The notes under the pieces: model-generated
The model's input: the letters and a program-made list of their open reading frames with translations, nothing else
Databases searched by the model: none
Told to the model about the DNA's origin: nothing
Assembly (NCBI GenBank): GCA_022749755.1
Contig: CM040450.1
Location: 8,050,913-8,114,912 of the forward strand
Direction: 5' to 3'
Source of the DNA: Azadirachta indica
Lineage: Eukaryota; Streptophyta; Magnoliopsida; Sapindales; Meliaceae
Length of the DNA: 64,000 bases
Made by a program: the position numbers and the translations under genes
In this document: positions 18,415-30,313 of the stretch, one piece after another
Layout: each line of letters begins with the position of its first letter
How positions within the stretch are numbered: the stretch's first letter is position 1

Positions 18415-20622
18415 CTTTTACCATCAAAAAGCAACCTATATCACTTATACCATTGACTTCAAAATAAGTTATCGAAAACCAATTAAAGATACAAAAAATG
18501 AGTGAAAAGAAAAAAGAAAATGAGAAAGGCAAAAATTTGAAAGAGAGTGAGAGAAAAAATGAGAGAGTTGCAACGTTGATGTATGAGAGAGAGGAAAAAT
18601 ACAATTTTATTACAAATAAAAGTGAGATCAAGAGAGCTTTTATTTTCACAACAGCCCCTTATAGTACTTATGTACAAAGAAGCCTTTTTGTGTACTGAAG
18701 ATTTTGCCGAATCCTTTTCGAGTAATGTTATGTTTCTTTTGTAGGAATTTGAGAATGTCTTTCTTGAAGAGGTGCCTTCTGGTTTACCTCCATTCGAGGA
18801 ATTGAACATCAAATTGATTTTATACCCGGTGCAACAATTCCGAATCGACCAGCTTATAGAAGTAATCCCGAGGAGACAAAAGAACTTCAACGGCAAGTTA
18901 ATGAGCTGATGAAGAAGGGTATGTTAGAGAAAGCATGAGTCCTTGTGCGGTTTCGGTGCTACTAGTACCTAAGAAAGATGGGACATGGAGGATGTGTGTT
19001 GATTGCCGAGTTGTCAACAATATTATGGTAAAGTATCGACATCCCATTCCTCGATTAGATGATATGTTTAAGTTGTATGGATCTTGTGTGTTTTTTTAAA
19101 TTGATCTTAAGAGTGGATACCATCAAATTAGGATGAAAGAAGGGAATGAGTGAAAAATTGCATTTAAAACAAAATATGGTTTGTATGAATAGTTAGTTAT
19201 GCCTTTTGGGTTAACTAATGCACCTAATACTTTCATGAGACTTATGAACCATGTTTTGTGTGCTTTCATTGGCAAATTCGTAGTAGTCTATTTGGATGAT
19301 ATTTTGATTTATAGCCAAAACTTGAATGATCATGTTGAACATTTAAAACTTGTTTTAGCAGTTTGAAGGAAAGAAAGGCTATTTGCTAATTTTAAGAAAT
19401 GTACATTTTGCACGGATAAACTTGTATTTCTTGGTTTTGTTGTAAGTGTTAAAGGGATTGAGGTCGATGAGGAGAAAGTGAAGGCAATTGAAGAATGGGC
19501 AACGCCTATTTCGATGAATCAAGTAAGAAGCTTTCATAAATTGGCCAGTTTTTATCGGCGCTTTGTTCGAGATTTTAGTAGCATAGCTACACCCTTAACC
19601 GAAGTCATCAAGAAGATGTTCTATTCAAGTGGGGAAAAGAGCAAGAAAAGGCATTCAAACTTATCAAAGAAAAATTGACTAATACACATTTACTTCTTTT
19701 ACCTAACTTTACTAAAACATTTGAGATAGAGTGTGATGCTTTAGGTACAAGAATCGGAGGCGTACTAATGCAAGAAGGAAAACTGATTGCATACTTTAGT
19801 GAGAAACTAAATGGCGCGGCTTTAAACTATTCCACTTACAACAAATAATTGTATGCATTGGTTCGAACTCTAGAAACTTAGCAACATTACCTTTGGCCTA
19901 AAGAGTTTGTGGTTCATACGAATCATGAATCCTTGAAACATTTAAATGCGCATCACAAATTAAGCAGAAGTCATGCCAAATGGATGGAGTTCATTGAGAC
20001 ATTTCCTTATGTGATCAAATACAAACAATGCAAAGAAAATATAGTTGCTGATGCACTATCACGCAGGTACAATTTACTTTCAACTCTTAATGCTAAATTG
20101 CTTAAAAGCATGAGAAGATTGCTTACCGCATGTTGAATTTGCTTATAATTGTTGTGTTTATTCTGCAACTAAGTTTTCACCTTTTAAAATTGTCTATGGT
20201 TTTAATCCACTAACTCCTTTGGATTTAACTCCTTTACCTATAAATGAGCATGTTAATTTAGATGGCAAGAAGAAAGCTACTTTCATTAAGCAGATTCATG
20301 AGAAAGCAAAGCAACACATAAAACAACGAACAAAACAATATGCCAAGCAAGCCAATAAGGGACGCAAGAAGATTGTCTTTAAATCAAGAGATTTGGTTTG
20401 GTTACATATGAGGAAGGAGCGTTTTTTTCCTGAGCAAAGACGTTCTAAACTTCTACTAAGGGAAGATGGCCCATTTCGAGTAGTAGAATGCATCAATGAC
20501 AATGCCTACAAACTTGAACTACAAGGCGAGTATGGGGTTAGTACAACATTTAATGTTTCTGACTTATCTCCTTTTGATGTAGGTAACGATTTGAGGACAA
20601 ATCCATTTCAAAAAAGAGAGAA
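18415..20622 (+). pseudogene. R1d pro-pol, 5'-truncated with integrase deletion
   Basis: Starts at the end of protease, then the Lys/Glu-rich linker (18498-18698), RT (18741-19560) with YLDDILIY, RNase H (19560-20080), then jumps at about 20104 from the RNase H/integrase boundary to the integrase C-terminal half, deleting the zinc and catalytic core. The C-terminal domain 20219-20610 is open ([25 protein letters not shown]) and continues without a stop into the 3' LTR. Many TGA/TAG/TAA stops in RT (for example near 19083, 19152, 19189). No 5' LTR or gag. Confidence 0.9.
20608..20622 (+). other. R1d polypurine tract
   Basis: AAAAAAGAGAGAA immediately before the LTR start TGATGT. Confidence 0.75.
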
Positions 20623-21328
20623 TGATGTAAACAAAGTTGTGCAACCACATAAACAAGAGGAGAACCTCAGACATAAGGTTGGAGACACTCAATTATAGCA
20701 TCTATATGATTCGCTAAGCGTGCTGAGTGGACCGATTACAAGAGCTAGAGCCAAGACATTGGAAAGTGTCTTAAATGGACTAATTACGAAGATGTATGAT
20801 TCAAATACAATTCAAGATACACGTCTTAACGAATTAAGCTTAGTGAACATCATTCAAGCGATCGGAATTCAAGGAAACTAACATGAAAATATTCAAAAAT
20901 TATATTCCATTTATATAATTTTAAGAATTTAAAATGATGTAATCACTTACATCATACACATTCGACGTCATTGCTTACGCCATATATATATAACGTCATT
21001 GATTGCATTTTCCTGTTTGAAATTTGTAAGTTTTAAAAGTCATAAAGTTTGAATTTATTTTGTTAAATTATTTAAGTAAGATTGATAACCTAACTTTTGA
21101 CATTTTCCTTTTGTATTTGCCTATAAAAAGGCTTTCATTTCTTGAAATGAGACAAACAATTTGAGTATTAAGTTATTTCTTACAAGTTCTTATTCTTGAA
21201 CTCTTCAAGTTTAATTTCTTGCGGCATTCAAAATAACCAAACTTATGATCTAGATTTTTAAGTGTTTTTTTAAGGGTTTTGGTGTGGCGTTTGAGTAAAT
21301 CATAACACTATTGGCGGGGTTCGTATCA
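20623..21328 (+). repeat. R1d 3' LTR
   Basis: 706 bp; TGATGTAAAC...CGTATCA. About 100 bp near the 3' end are deleted between GAGTAAATCATA and ACACTATTGG. The pol tail enters it in frame and meets a TAG near 20696. Confidence 0.9.
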
Positions 21329-21764
21329 ACGAATAATTTAAAAAGTTAAATACTAGACTGGATGAATTGTAATACTCATCTATATGTAAAACCACTAGAA
21401 GACGTGTGTTTAAGGAGGAAGAGGAAGATGACTCCTGTTTGGAAGAATTAAGTTCTAAACGAGGCAAAAAAACTGTTTAAAAAAGATATAACAAATTTGA
21501 GCAGCATAAAAATAAAGATTCTGACTTTTCAAGAAAAGAATGATCCCGAAATATATTTTGAGTGAGAAAAAAAGGTTGAACACATATTTTATTGTCATAA
21601 TTACTTTGAGGAGAAGAAAGTAAAACTAGCAGTTATAGAGTTCACAGATTATGCAAGCATATGGTAAGATCAATTGGTAATCAATAGGCGTAGGAATGAA
21701 GAGAGTTCAATTCAATCATGGGAAGAGATGAGATTGGTAATGTGCAAGAGATTTATACCCAACT
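21329..21764 (+). pseudogene. R5-family gag fragment, copy 1
   Basis: Gag of a different Ty3/gypsy family, related to but distinct from R1: NDPEIYFEWEKKVEHIFYCHNYFEEKKVKLAVIEFTDYASIW, with stops, then QLVINRRRNEESSIQSWEEMRLVMCKRFIPNL. It is cut at 21764 by an R1 LTR. A near-identical sequence occurs in three pieces at 34867-35076, 42565-42791 and 47301-47779. Confidence 0.85.
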
Positions 21765-22529
21765 TGATGCAAATGAAATTGCGCAACCACATAAACAATA
21801 GGAGAAACTCACACATAAGGCTGGAGACACTCAATTGCAACATTTATATGATTCGCTAAGTATGTTAAATGAACCAATTAAAAGAGCTAAAGCCAAGACA
21901 TTGCAAAGTGTTTTAAATGGACTAATTAAAAAGATGTGTGATTCAAATACAATTCAAGATACATGTTTTGAAGAATTAGACTCAGTGAACATTATTCAAG
22001 CGATCAGAGTCCAAGAAGACTAATATGGAAATGTTTGAAAATTATAATCCATTTGTGTAATTTTTAAAAATCTTAAAATGATGTAATCACTTACATCATA
22101 CACGTACGACGTCATTGCTTACATTTTCATGTTTGAAATTTGTAGTTTTAAAAGTCATAAAGTTTGTATTTAATTTATCAAATTGTTAGGTAGGATTGTT
22201 GGCCTAACTTTTGATATTTTCTCTTTGTATTTGCCTATAAAAAGGCTTTCATTTTTTAAATGAAATAAACAATTTTGAGTGTTAAGTTATTTCTTACAAG
22301 TTTTTGTTCTTGAACTCTTTAAGTTTAATTTCTTGTGGCGTTAAAAAACAACCAAACTTATCATCTAAATTCCTAAGTGTTTTTCTTAAGAATTCTTGAT
22401 GTGGCGTTTGGTTCTTATCTAGATAGGTATCGGGTCAAAACTCAATAAACTTGTATTTTAGGGAAATTTTGGAGTTTTTTACTATATTCGGTGTTAGGTT
22501 TCGTCACATTATTGACGAGATTCGTATCA
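21765..22529 (+). repeat. R1e 5' LTR
   Basis: 765 bp, TGATGCAAATG...CGTATCA. Same length and same internal deletion of one CGTCA/AT block as the R1h LTR at 42792-43556, so the two share a recent origin. Tail frame open at 21835-22023. PBS TGGTATCAGATC from 22532. Confidence 0.92.
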
Positions 22530-22752
22530 TTTGGTATCAGATCTTCGGTTCCAAGGCAAGTTTAAGTTATCCTTTACTTCTTCAATTAGAATTATGAAAA
22601 AAAATACAAAAAAAAATTATTGTGGCCAAATTCCTCCTTCACTGGTCCAAATTCAAATTTTGTGTTTTACTTTCTTCAATATATTTTGAGTTCATATTTT
22701 TATTTCTAGTTCCTAAAAGAAAATAAAACAAAAAGAAAAAGAAAAAGAAAAA

Positions 22753-22784
<32 letters not shown>

Positions 22785-23062
22785 GAGAATTGTTGTTATC
22801 CATTATATTCATAATTTCTTGCAATATTAACCTAATATTCGTTATTCTTGATCCAATATTATCATTGTTCGCATCAATTTCTTCAAAATTGCTCATTGAA
22901 TCTTGTGATTTGTTTTGGTTGCTTCTTATCTTAAATTGCCACTTAAATTTATATTAAGAGTGTGCAAGTGTAAGGACATTTGAGTGTTCAAATACAAAAG
23001 TAAGTGAAAACACGTGAGGGAGTGCTTGTGAGGTTTATAACTTTGTTTTGCAGATTTCAAAT
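22530..23062 (+). other. R1e leader with primer-binding site and (GAAAAA)n run
   Basis: PBS at 22532-22543, then the R1 leader with CAAATTCCTCC. A purine run of A5G-type repeats spans 22720-22788. The ACACGTGAGGGAGTG segment precedes gag. Confidence 0.85.
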
Positions 23063-24145
23063 ATGTCTCACAATCAAGAAGAAAATTCAACATCGGGGGT
23101 ACAACTACTAACCACCCCGAACCTACAATTGCAAGCGTTATTAGGAGAGATGAGATGGATGATGAGGGCTGAGTTAAAACCAATCCATGAAATGATGAAT
23201 AGGTTGGAAGAAGAGACATCAAGAGGGCAATATCAAAGCTCTTCCATTAGACAACCACCTAAGCAAGTGCAACCGAGGGTACAATGGGGTAATGTTAAGG
23301 ATGATGAGGAGTTTGATGAATAACCAATGAACCGGGGCAGAAAATTGCGTGGTTATGGGAATAGAGAAGCTAGATTGGGTAGATCTAAGTTGTTAGATAA
23401 TGATTTAGGAAGCATTAAGGTGAAAATTCCACCGTTCCAAGGAAGAAACGATCCTGAAGCTTATTTAGATTAGGAGAGGAGAATAGAGATGGTTTTTGAT
23501 TGTCACAACTACTCCGAGATCAAAAAGGTAAAACTTGCGACAATTGAATTTACTGATTATTCTATTATTTAGTGGGATCAATTGTTGAAGGATATAAGAA
23601 GAAATCAAGAACGTCTTGTTGAGATGTGGGACGAGATGAAGAGAATAATGAGAAGACTCTCCATTCCAAGCTATTACTATCAGGAGTTGTTCAGCCTCTA
23701 ACTCAAGATTCTAAAAGCATAGATGAATACTACAAAAAGATAGAGGTTGCTATGAGTTGAGCAAATGTAGAGGAGGATAGAGAAGCTATCATAGTTAGGT
23801 TCTTACATGGTTTAAATCGTGAGATTGCAAACGTGGTGGAGATGCAACATTATGTAGAGTTGACAGATATGGTATACCAAGCCATCAAAGTTAAGTAACA
23901 ATTAAAGCGAAGAAACACAACTAGGAGAGGAGTAAGCACAACTGCTACAAACTCATGGAGATCAACCCCTAAACGGGAGGAATTTCCATCAACAAAGTCT
24001 AAGTCTGAAGCCTCTAAGGATGTCAAACAATTTGTGCCACAAAAACAATGTAACATTGAATCCACCGCTTCTAGACATTATGACATTAAGTGTTTTAAAT
24101 GTCAAGGTAGGGGTCATATAGCTAGTTAATGCCCAAATAAAAGGG
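23063..24145 (+). pseudogene. R1e gag
   Basis: Starts MSHNQEENST at 23063. Open to a TAA at 23321-23323; further stops at about 23474 (W to TAG) and 23572. Gag domain and zinc knuckle (24090-24140) recognisable; the knuckle has a stop just before its last Cys. Confidence 0.88.
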
Positions 24146-24715
24146 TAATGATGATCAATGCTCAAGGGGAGATTGAATTGGAAGGAGAAGAAGAAGACGA
24201 AATAGAAGGCATGCCATCTCTTGAAGACAACTATGAAGGGCAATATGCTGCGGAAGGAGAATTATTAGTGGCAAGACGAGCTCTTAGCGCACAGGTTAAG
24301 GAAGAAGAAAATGATCAGCGGGAGAACTTATTTCATACCCGATGTTTCGTCAACAACAAAGTTTGCAGCGTTATAATTGATGGAGCAAGTTGCACCAACG
24401 TGGGCAGCACTAAATTAATGGAGAAATTATTGTTACCTACAATGAAACATTCATGACCGTATCGGCTTCAACGGCTAAACAATTATGGAGAGATCGAGGT
24501 AACAAAACAAGTGTTGGTGGCATTTTCTATTAGTAAGTATGAGGATGAGGTCTTTTGTGACATGATTCTTATGCACGCATGTCACATCCTATTGGGCAAA
24601 CCATGGCAGTACGATTGACAAGTCACACGTGACAGTTTCATTAATAAATATTTTTTTATCATCAAAAGGTAACCTATATCACTTGTACCATTGACTGCAA
24701 AACAAGTTCTAGAAA
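24146..24715 (+). pseudogene. R1e protease
   Basis: Acidic spacer ELEGEEEDEIEGMPSLEDNYEG, then VIIDGASCTNVGST (D-G-A in the catalytic loop) and HILLGKPW. TGA at about 24454 and near 24618. Confidence 0.85.
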
Positions 24716-25812
24716 ACTAGTTAAAGATACAAAAAGCGAGTGAAAAGAGAAAAGAAAACAAAAAAGCCAAAAATGTGAAAGAGAGTGAGAGGAAAAACGA
24801 GAGAATTGCAACATTGATGTGTAAGAGAAAGGAAAAATACAATTTCAATGTAAAAAAAAATGAAATTAAGAGAGCTTTACTTTCATAACAGCCCCTTATA
24901 GTATTTATGTACAAAGAAGTCTTTTTGTGTACTAACAATCTTACTGGATCTTTGCCGAGCAATGTTATATTTTTTTTACAGGAATTCGTGGATGTCTTTC
25001 CTAAAGAGCTATCCTCTGGTTTACCTCTAATTTGAGAAATTGAGCATTAAATTGATTTTATACCTGGTGCAACAATTCTGAACTGACTAGCCTATAGAAG
25101 TAATTCCGAGGAGACGAAAGAACTTCAACGACAAGTTAACGAGCTAATGGATAAAGGGTATGTTAGAGAAAGCATGAGTCCTTGTGCGGTTCCGATGTTA
25201 TTAGTACGTAAGAAAGATGGGACATCGAGAATGTGTGTTGATTGCCGAGCTTTCGACAATATTACGATAAAGTATCGACATCCCATTCCTCGATTAGATG
25301 ATGTGTTAGATGAATTGCATAAACCTTGTGTGTTTTCTAAAATTGATCTTAAGAGTGAATACCATCAAATAAGAATGAAAGAAGGGGATGAGTGGAAAAC
25401 TGTATTTAAAACAAAATATGGTTTGTATGAATGGTTAGTTATGCCTTTTGGGTTAACTAATGCACCTAATACTTTCACGAGACTTATGAACCATGTTTTG
25501 CATGCTTTCATTTGCAAATTCGTAGTAGTCTATTTTGATGATATCTTGATTTATAGTAAAAACTTGGGCGATAATGTTGAACATTTAAAACTTGTTTTAA
25601 ATGTTTTAAGGAAAGAAAGACTATTTGCTAATTTTAAGAAATGTATATTTTTCACGGATAAACTTGTGTTTCTTAGTTTTGTTGTAAGTGCTAAAGGGAT
25701 TGAGGTCGATGAGGAGAAGGTGAATGCAATTCAAGAATGGCCAATGCCTACTTCGACAAATCAAGTAAGAAGATTTCATGGATTAGCCAGTTTTTATCGG
25801 CACTTTGTTTGA
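24716..25812 (+). pseudogene. R1e linker and reverse transcriptase
   Basis: Linker to about 25080 with stops. RT is open for 221 codons from 25147: [70 protein letters not shown] with both Asp intact. Ends at a TGA (CGA to TGA) at 25810-25812 after FYRHFV. Confidence 0.9.
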
Positions 25813-26310
25813 GATTTTAGTAGCATAACTGCACCCTTAACCGAAGTCATCAAGAAGAATGTTCCATTCAAGTGGAGAAAAGAGCAAGAAAAGGCATTTA
25901 AACTCATCAAAGAAAAATTGACTAATACACCTTTACTTGTTTTACCTAACTTTACTAAAACATTTGAGATTGAGTGTGATGCTTCAGGTAGAGGAATCGG
26001 AGGTGTACTAATACAAGAAGAAAGACTGATCGCATACTTTAGTGAGAAACTAAATGGGGCGATTTTAAACTATCCTACTTACGACAAAGAATTGTATGCA
26101 TTGGTTTGAACTCTAAAAACTTGGCAGCATTACCTTTGGCCCAAAGAGTTTGTGATTCATACAGATCATGAATCTTTGAAACATTTAAAAACGCAACACA
26201 AATTAAGCAAATGTCATGGCAAATGGGTGGAATTCATTGAGACATTTCCTTATGTGATCAAATACAAATAAGGAAAAGAAAATATAGTTGCTGATGCACT
26301 ATCATGCAGG
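25813..26310 (+). pseudogene. R1e RNase H
   Basis: [29 protein letters not shown] and KELYALV in the open part 25918-26109, then HTDHESL and VADALSCR with stops at 26107 and about 26270. Confidence 0.88.
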
Positions 26311-27050
26311 TATGCTTTACTTTCAACCCTTAATACTAAACTGCTTGTATCTAAGTACATTAAGGAGTTGTATGTAACGGATTCTAATTTTTATGAGTTG
26401 TTTAAGAATTGCACTAAGAGAGCATGTGGAAGTTCTATGTGCATGATGGTTTTCTATTTCGAGAAAATAAATTGTGTGTTCCATATTCATCCTTGTGTGA
26501 GTTACTTGTTCGAGAAGCACACAATAGTGGTTTGATGAGTCATTTTGGCATAGCTAAGATTTTACACATATTGCATGAGCATTTTTTTTTGCCGCACATG
26601 AAATGTGACGTAGAAAGGGTTTGTGTGAGATGCATTACCTGTAGGTAAGGTAAGTCTAGGCAACAACCACATGAATTGTATACACCACTTCTTATTTCTA
26701 GTGCACCTTGAGTCGATATTTCTATGAATTTTATTTGAAATTACCTAGGACAAAGAGGGGAAGAGACTCAATTTTTGTGGTTGTTGATAGGTTTTCTAGG
26801 ATGGCACACTTTATTGCATGTTATAAAACTGATGATGCATCACATATAGCTGATTTGTTTTTCAAGGAGCTTGTTAGGTTGCACGGAATGCTCAAAACTA
26901 GTGTCTCAGATCGAGACGCAAAGTTCTTAAGTTATTTTTGGAAGACATTCTGGGGAAAGTTGAGAACTAAATTATTATTTTCTAATACTTGTCACCCACA
27001 AACAGATGGTCAAACCAAAGTAGTAAATAGGACATTGTCTACTTTTGATG

Positions 27051-27055
27051 CAAAT
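27051..27055. repeat. Target-site duplication of R2 solo LTR, left
   Basis: ACTTT, repeated at 27890-27894; intact R1 integrase has it once. Confidence 0.93.
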
Positions 27056-27889
27056 ACGGATGCACACAAGAGCAATGATCTAATTCAGCTACCTAATAGT
27101 CCCATTACAAGAGCAAGAATGAAGAAATTTAAGGATGCATTGAATAGGATGATTCAAGGCTTGTAGGATGATCTTGCAACAATTCAGGAGTGAAAGAAAG
27201 AGTCAAATATCAAGCTTGAACTTCAAGAAAAATAATCAGAGCTTGGTAACATTGACACAAGTAAAGAAGGCAAAACTTGAAGATTAAAGCTTCTATGGAA
27301 TTCGAATTCTCAAAGCTGTGCAAGGCCATATTCGAATAATATCTCAAGGCTAAGCAAGCATGTTCAAGTCTTTTATTTGCAATTCGAATTAGATCTTCAT
27401 CATGATGAAAGTTTCAGATTCCATGCGCCATTTAGGCTATGTTGTTGCTCAAGCCCATTATCTATCTTAGTATTATTTATAAACATATGTTATTTAGTTT
27501 GTTATGTGTTTAGGCTGTTAATGTTAATTATTAAGCCCAAATTCAGTTTGTTTTAATTTATATTAGAATTAATATAGTCTTGTGGCCAAACACTTTATTT
27601 AGAGTTACTTATATCTTGTACCTTTATATATTCAACCACATGCTCCTATGGAAACATTATTACTCTTTGAATGAAAAAAAAATAGAGTGTTTCTCATGTT
27701 TTGATTCTTTCTTGAATCAAGATTCTTACAATCAAAGCTAATTACTTTGAAGGAATTTTATTCTAAGGTTTTATTTCACAAGTTGAAATTGGTTGCAGAC
27801 TTGGGTAAATCTGATTTACCTTTCCAAGAGGCTGTTCAATGCGTAAAGATATTGGGGTATTAAGTTTAATATACTCAAGGTTCGTATCA
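27056..27889 (+). repeat. R2 solo LTR (full-length form)
   Basis: 834 bp, TGATGCAAAT...CGTATCA with 5-bp duplications on both sides and no internal region, so it is a product of LTR-LTR recombination. It has the TATA region (CCTTTATATATTCAACC near 27620) and the ~500 bp missing from the LTRs of the complete R2. The tail frame near its 5' end has [16 protein letters not shown]. Confidence 0.93.
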
Positions 27890-27894
27890 ACTTT
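27890..27894. repeat. Target-site duplication of R2 solo LTR, right
   Basis: ACTTT, as at 27051-27055. Confidence 0.93.
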
Positions 27895-28012
27895 ATTCCG
27901 TACTATCATACAAAAAAACCTAAAAGTTAGGAAGATTGTTTGCCGCATGTTGAATTTGCTTATAATCGTTATGTTCATTCTGCCATTAAGTTTTCACCTT
28001 TTAAAATTATCG

Positions 28013-28099
28013 TTATGCAAGAAACAACAATCTCAGGGCATATCATAGAATCAGAGATTGGAGACTTAGGAGAGTCTTTATTTTTCAACTAAGGGAGAT
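28013..28099 (+). mobile_element. R3 pol 3' end with polypurine tract
   Basis: About 75 bp resembling the sequence before the second R3 LTR (29045-29078), including the purine tract AAGGGAGAT directly before TGACACGG. It marks the LTR at 28100 as a 3' LTR. Confidence 0.6.
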
Positions 28100-28840
28100 T
28101 GACACGGGAGTGTCTGAACATTAAGAGCAGAATTTAAGAATCAATAAGTTCAAGAAGATTACTCTAATTTACTAAGTTATGAAGACACTGGCAGAGAGGT
28201 GATTTCGGAAAGAGGTTGGTACCACTAGAAAGTTGAAGAAGTAAGCTTTTTATAAAATTTTATGGTTTAGCATTTAGAGTTCTTTAGAGAAAATTATGAT
28301 AACTTCTTCACAACATGTTCATTTTCAAGGCAAAATCTAGATGCACGAATTTTAGAGATTTTTTTAGCTTAAATTCAATATGTTTTGTTTAATTTCTAGA
28401 TGATAGAAGGATGTGGTGAGTTGAATCTCAAAGTCTTAGCTATTTTGGTTTGTTTTCAAAGAATTTTAAATATTTGTATTCATTTGTCAAAGTTAGGTAA
28501 TGGTTGTTGGCCTAACCATTGAAATTTTTAGGGGTTGTTGGCCTAATCTTTGACATTTTTTTCCTTGTAAAAACCTATATAAAGGCTTCAAGCATGTAGT
28601 ATTGAAATCAAGTTGTTTTGAGTTGAGTTAAATAACATTTTTATGTTTTATACTCTGTATCTCTTGGAGAATTTTTCATAAAGTGGTGAGTGTATTCTTT
28701 TGAAGCTCTACAATCTTTAATAACAAATTTAGGGTGGTATTTCTGTATCCCTTTGTTGTTAATATTAGAAATAGAGCTTAGTATTCTATTTTTCCTTACC
28801 AAACATTAATTTTCCCACATACCTCCATTTTTCGGTATTA
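28100..28840 (+). repeat. R3 LTR, first of tandem pair
   Basis: 741 bp, TGACACGGGAGTG...TCGGTATTA (last bases mutated from TATCA). TATA box CCTATATAAAGGC near 28576. It is followed at once by integrase coding sequence, not by a primer site. Confidence 0.88.
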
Positions 28841-29078
28841 ATTTGGTTTGGATACATCTTCGAAAAGCACGTTTTTCACCTGAAAAATATGCTAAACTCA
28901 AGCCTAAAGCTGATGGACCATTTAAGATATTGCAACAAATTGGAGAAAATGCTTACAAGATCGAGTTGCCAGAAATTTATGGGGTTTCATCTACATTCAA
29001 CATTTCGGATTTATCTCCATACTATGAGGATCACAACAACATAGACTCAAGAATGAGTCTTCTTCAAGTAGGGGAAAT
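28841..29078 (+). pseudogene. R3 integrase C-terminal fragment and polypurine tract
   Basis: Open frame 28843-29154 encodes the integrase C-terminal domain: VWIHLRKARFSPEKYAKLK, ADGPFKILQQIGENAYKIELP, TFNISDLSPYYED. The frame runs across the tract AGTAGGGGAAAT into the LTR at 29079. All upstream R3 coding sequence is absent. Confidence 0.88.
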
Positions 29079-29847
29079 TGACACGGGAGTGTCCGAACAT
29101 CAAGAGCAGAACTTAAGTACCAATAAGTTCAAGAAGATTATCCTAATTTACTAAGTTATGAAGACACTGTCAGAGGGGTGATTTCGAAATTGAAACTGTA
29201 TTCACTGAAGTAATATTTCTGAATGAACCTGGTGCCACTGAAAAGTTGAAGAAGTAAGCTTTCTATAGAATTTTATGGTTTAATATTTGAAGTTTTCTAG
29301 AGAAAGTTATGATAAGTTCACAACATATTCATTTTCTAGGCAAAATCTGGATGCACGAATTTTAGAGATTTTTTTGCTTAAATTCAATGTGTTTTGTTTA
29401 ATTTCTAGATGATAAAAGGATTTGGTGAGTTGTAATTCAAAGTCTTAGCTATTTTGGTTTATTTTTAAAGAATTTTAAATATTTGTATTGATTTGTCAAA
29501 ATTAGGTAATGGTTGTTGGCCTAACCATTGAAATTTTTATGGGTTGTTGGCCTAATTTTTGACATTTCTTTCCTTGTAAAAGCCTATATAAAGGCTTCAA
29601 GCATTTAGTATTGAAATCAAGTTGTTTTGAGTTGAGTTTAATTATAATTCGTGTGTTTTATACTCTGTATCTCTTGAAAAATTTTCATAGAGTAATGAGT
29701 ATTCTTTTGAGTTCTACAACCTTTGGTAGCAAATTAGGATGATGTTTTTGTATTCCTTTTATTGTAAATTTTAGGAGGAGAGCTTATTTCAACTCTTATT
29801 TAGTTAAAAACATAAATTTCTATACAAACCTCCATTTTCCGATATCA
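29079..29847 (+). repeat. R3 LTR, second of tandem pair
   Basis: 769 bp, TGACACGGGAGTG...CGATATCA. TATA box CCTATATAAAGGC near 29582. Its right flank is R4 leader sequence. Confidence 0.9.
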
Positions 29848-30310
29848 AATCCTAACTTAAAAAGAAATATACAGTTAGTTTTAAATTAGTCAACTAGTCA
29901 ATTCCAAAAAATAAAAGGAAAAGAGATTATATTATGACTTACTTGATTAGGAATATGATCTTGCGGTTCAAGAAATTCTTTTTACTTATTTGACTAGGAA
30001 TATGATCTTAAAGTTCAAGAAATTTCTTTTATACAAAGTATTAAAATTTGCAATCTAACTCTTTTTTTTTAATTATTTTTTTCGCTTTTTTTTTTTCAAT
30101 TGGTTCTTTCTTTCAATTTTTCTCTTTTCTTTTTTCACCAAACTAAACATACAAGATGGAACTAAATCTATTCAAAAGACAAAGAAGACGAAAAAAATTG
30201 AAGGAAGCTATGCAAAGACAACACAAGATCGAACAAAAGTCAAAGAAAAACACAGAACAAAGATAAGTAAAGGATAAGTAACCTGTTTCTAGAGCCAAAA
30301 CTCTGATACC
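29848..30310 (-). mobile_element. R4 leader (minus) with primer-binding site
   Basis: Matches R4 leader 31620-32060 in reverse. PBS in reverse at 30301-30311 (TGGTATCAGAG) borders the LTR at 30314. Truncated at its inner end by the R3 LTR. Confidence 0.8.
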
Positions 30311-30313
30311 AAA

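Larger units (their letters stand above)
21765..28012 (+). mobile_element. R1e, 3'-truncated R1 element inserted in R5
   Basis: 5' LTR, primer site, leader, gag, protease, RT, RNase H and part of integrase in order, with an R2 solo LTR in integrase. Broken off at about 28012 in the integrase C-terminal half, with no 3' LTR. Inserted at the same R5 base (after CAACT) as R1h at 42792. Confidence 0.9.
26311..28012 (+). pseudogene. R1e integrase, split by an R2 solo LTR and truncated
   Basis: Zinc region ([20 protein letters not shown]...VCVRCITCR) at 26535-26648, core 26708-27055 with SDRDAKF and HPQTDGQTK (E of the triad replaced by Lys), interrupted by the R2 LTR at 27056-27889. It resumes at 27890 with the sequence that normally follows and breaks off near 28012. 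Confidence 0.88.

Noticed and set aside
27395..27410. Possible miniature element in the middle of the long R2 LTR, absent from the short LTRs
   Set aside because: The missing ~500 bp has no inverted repeats or target duplication; 8-bp repeats at its ends and its TATA box show it is original LTR sequence that was deleted.
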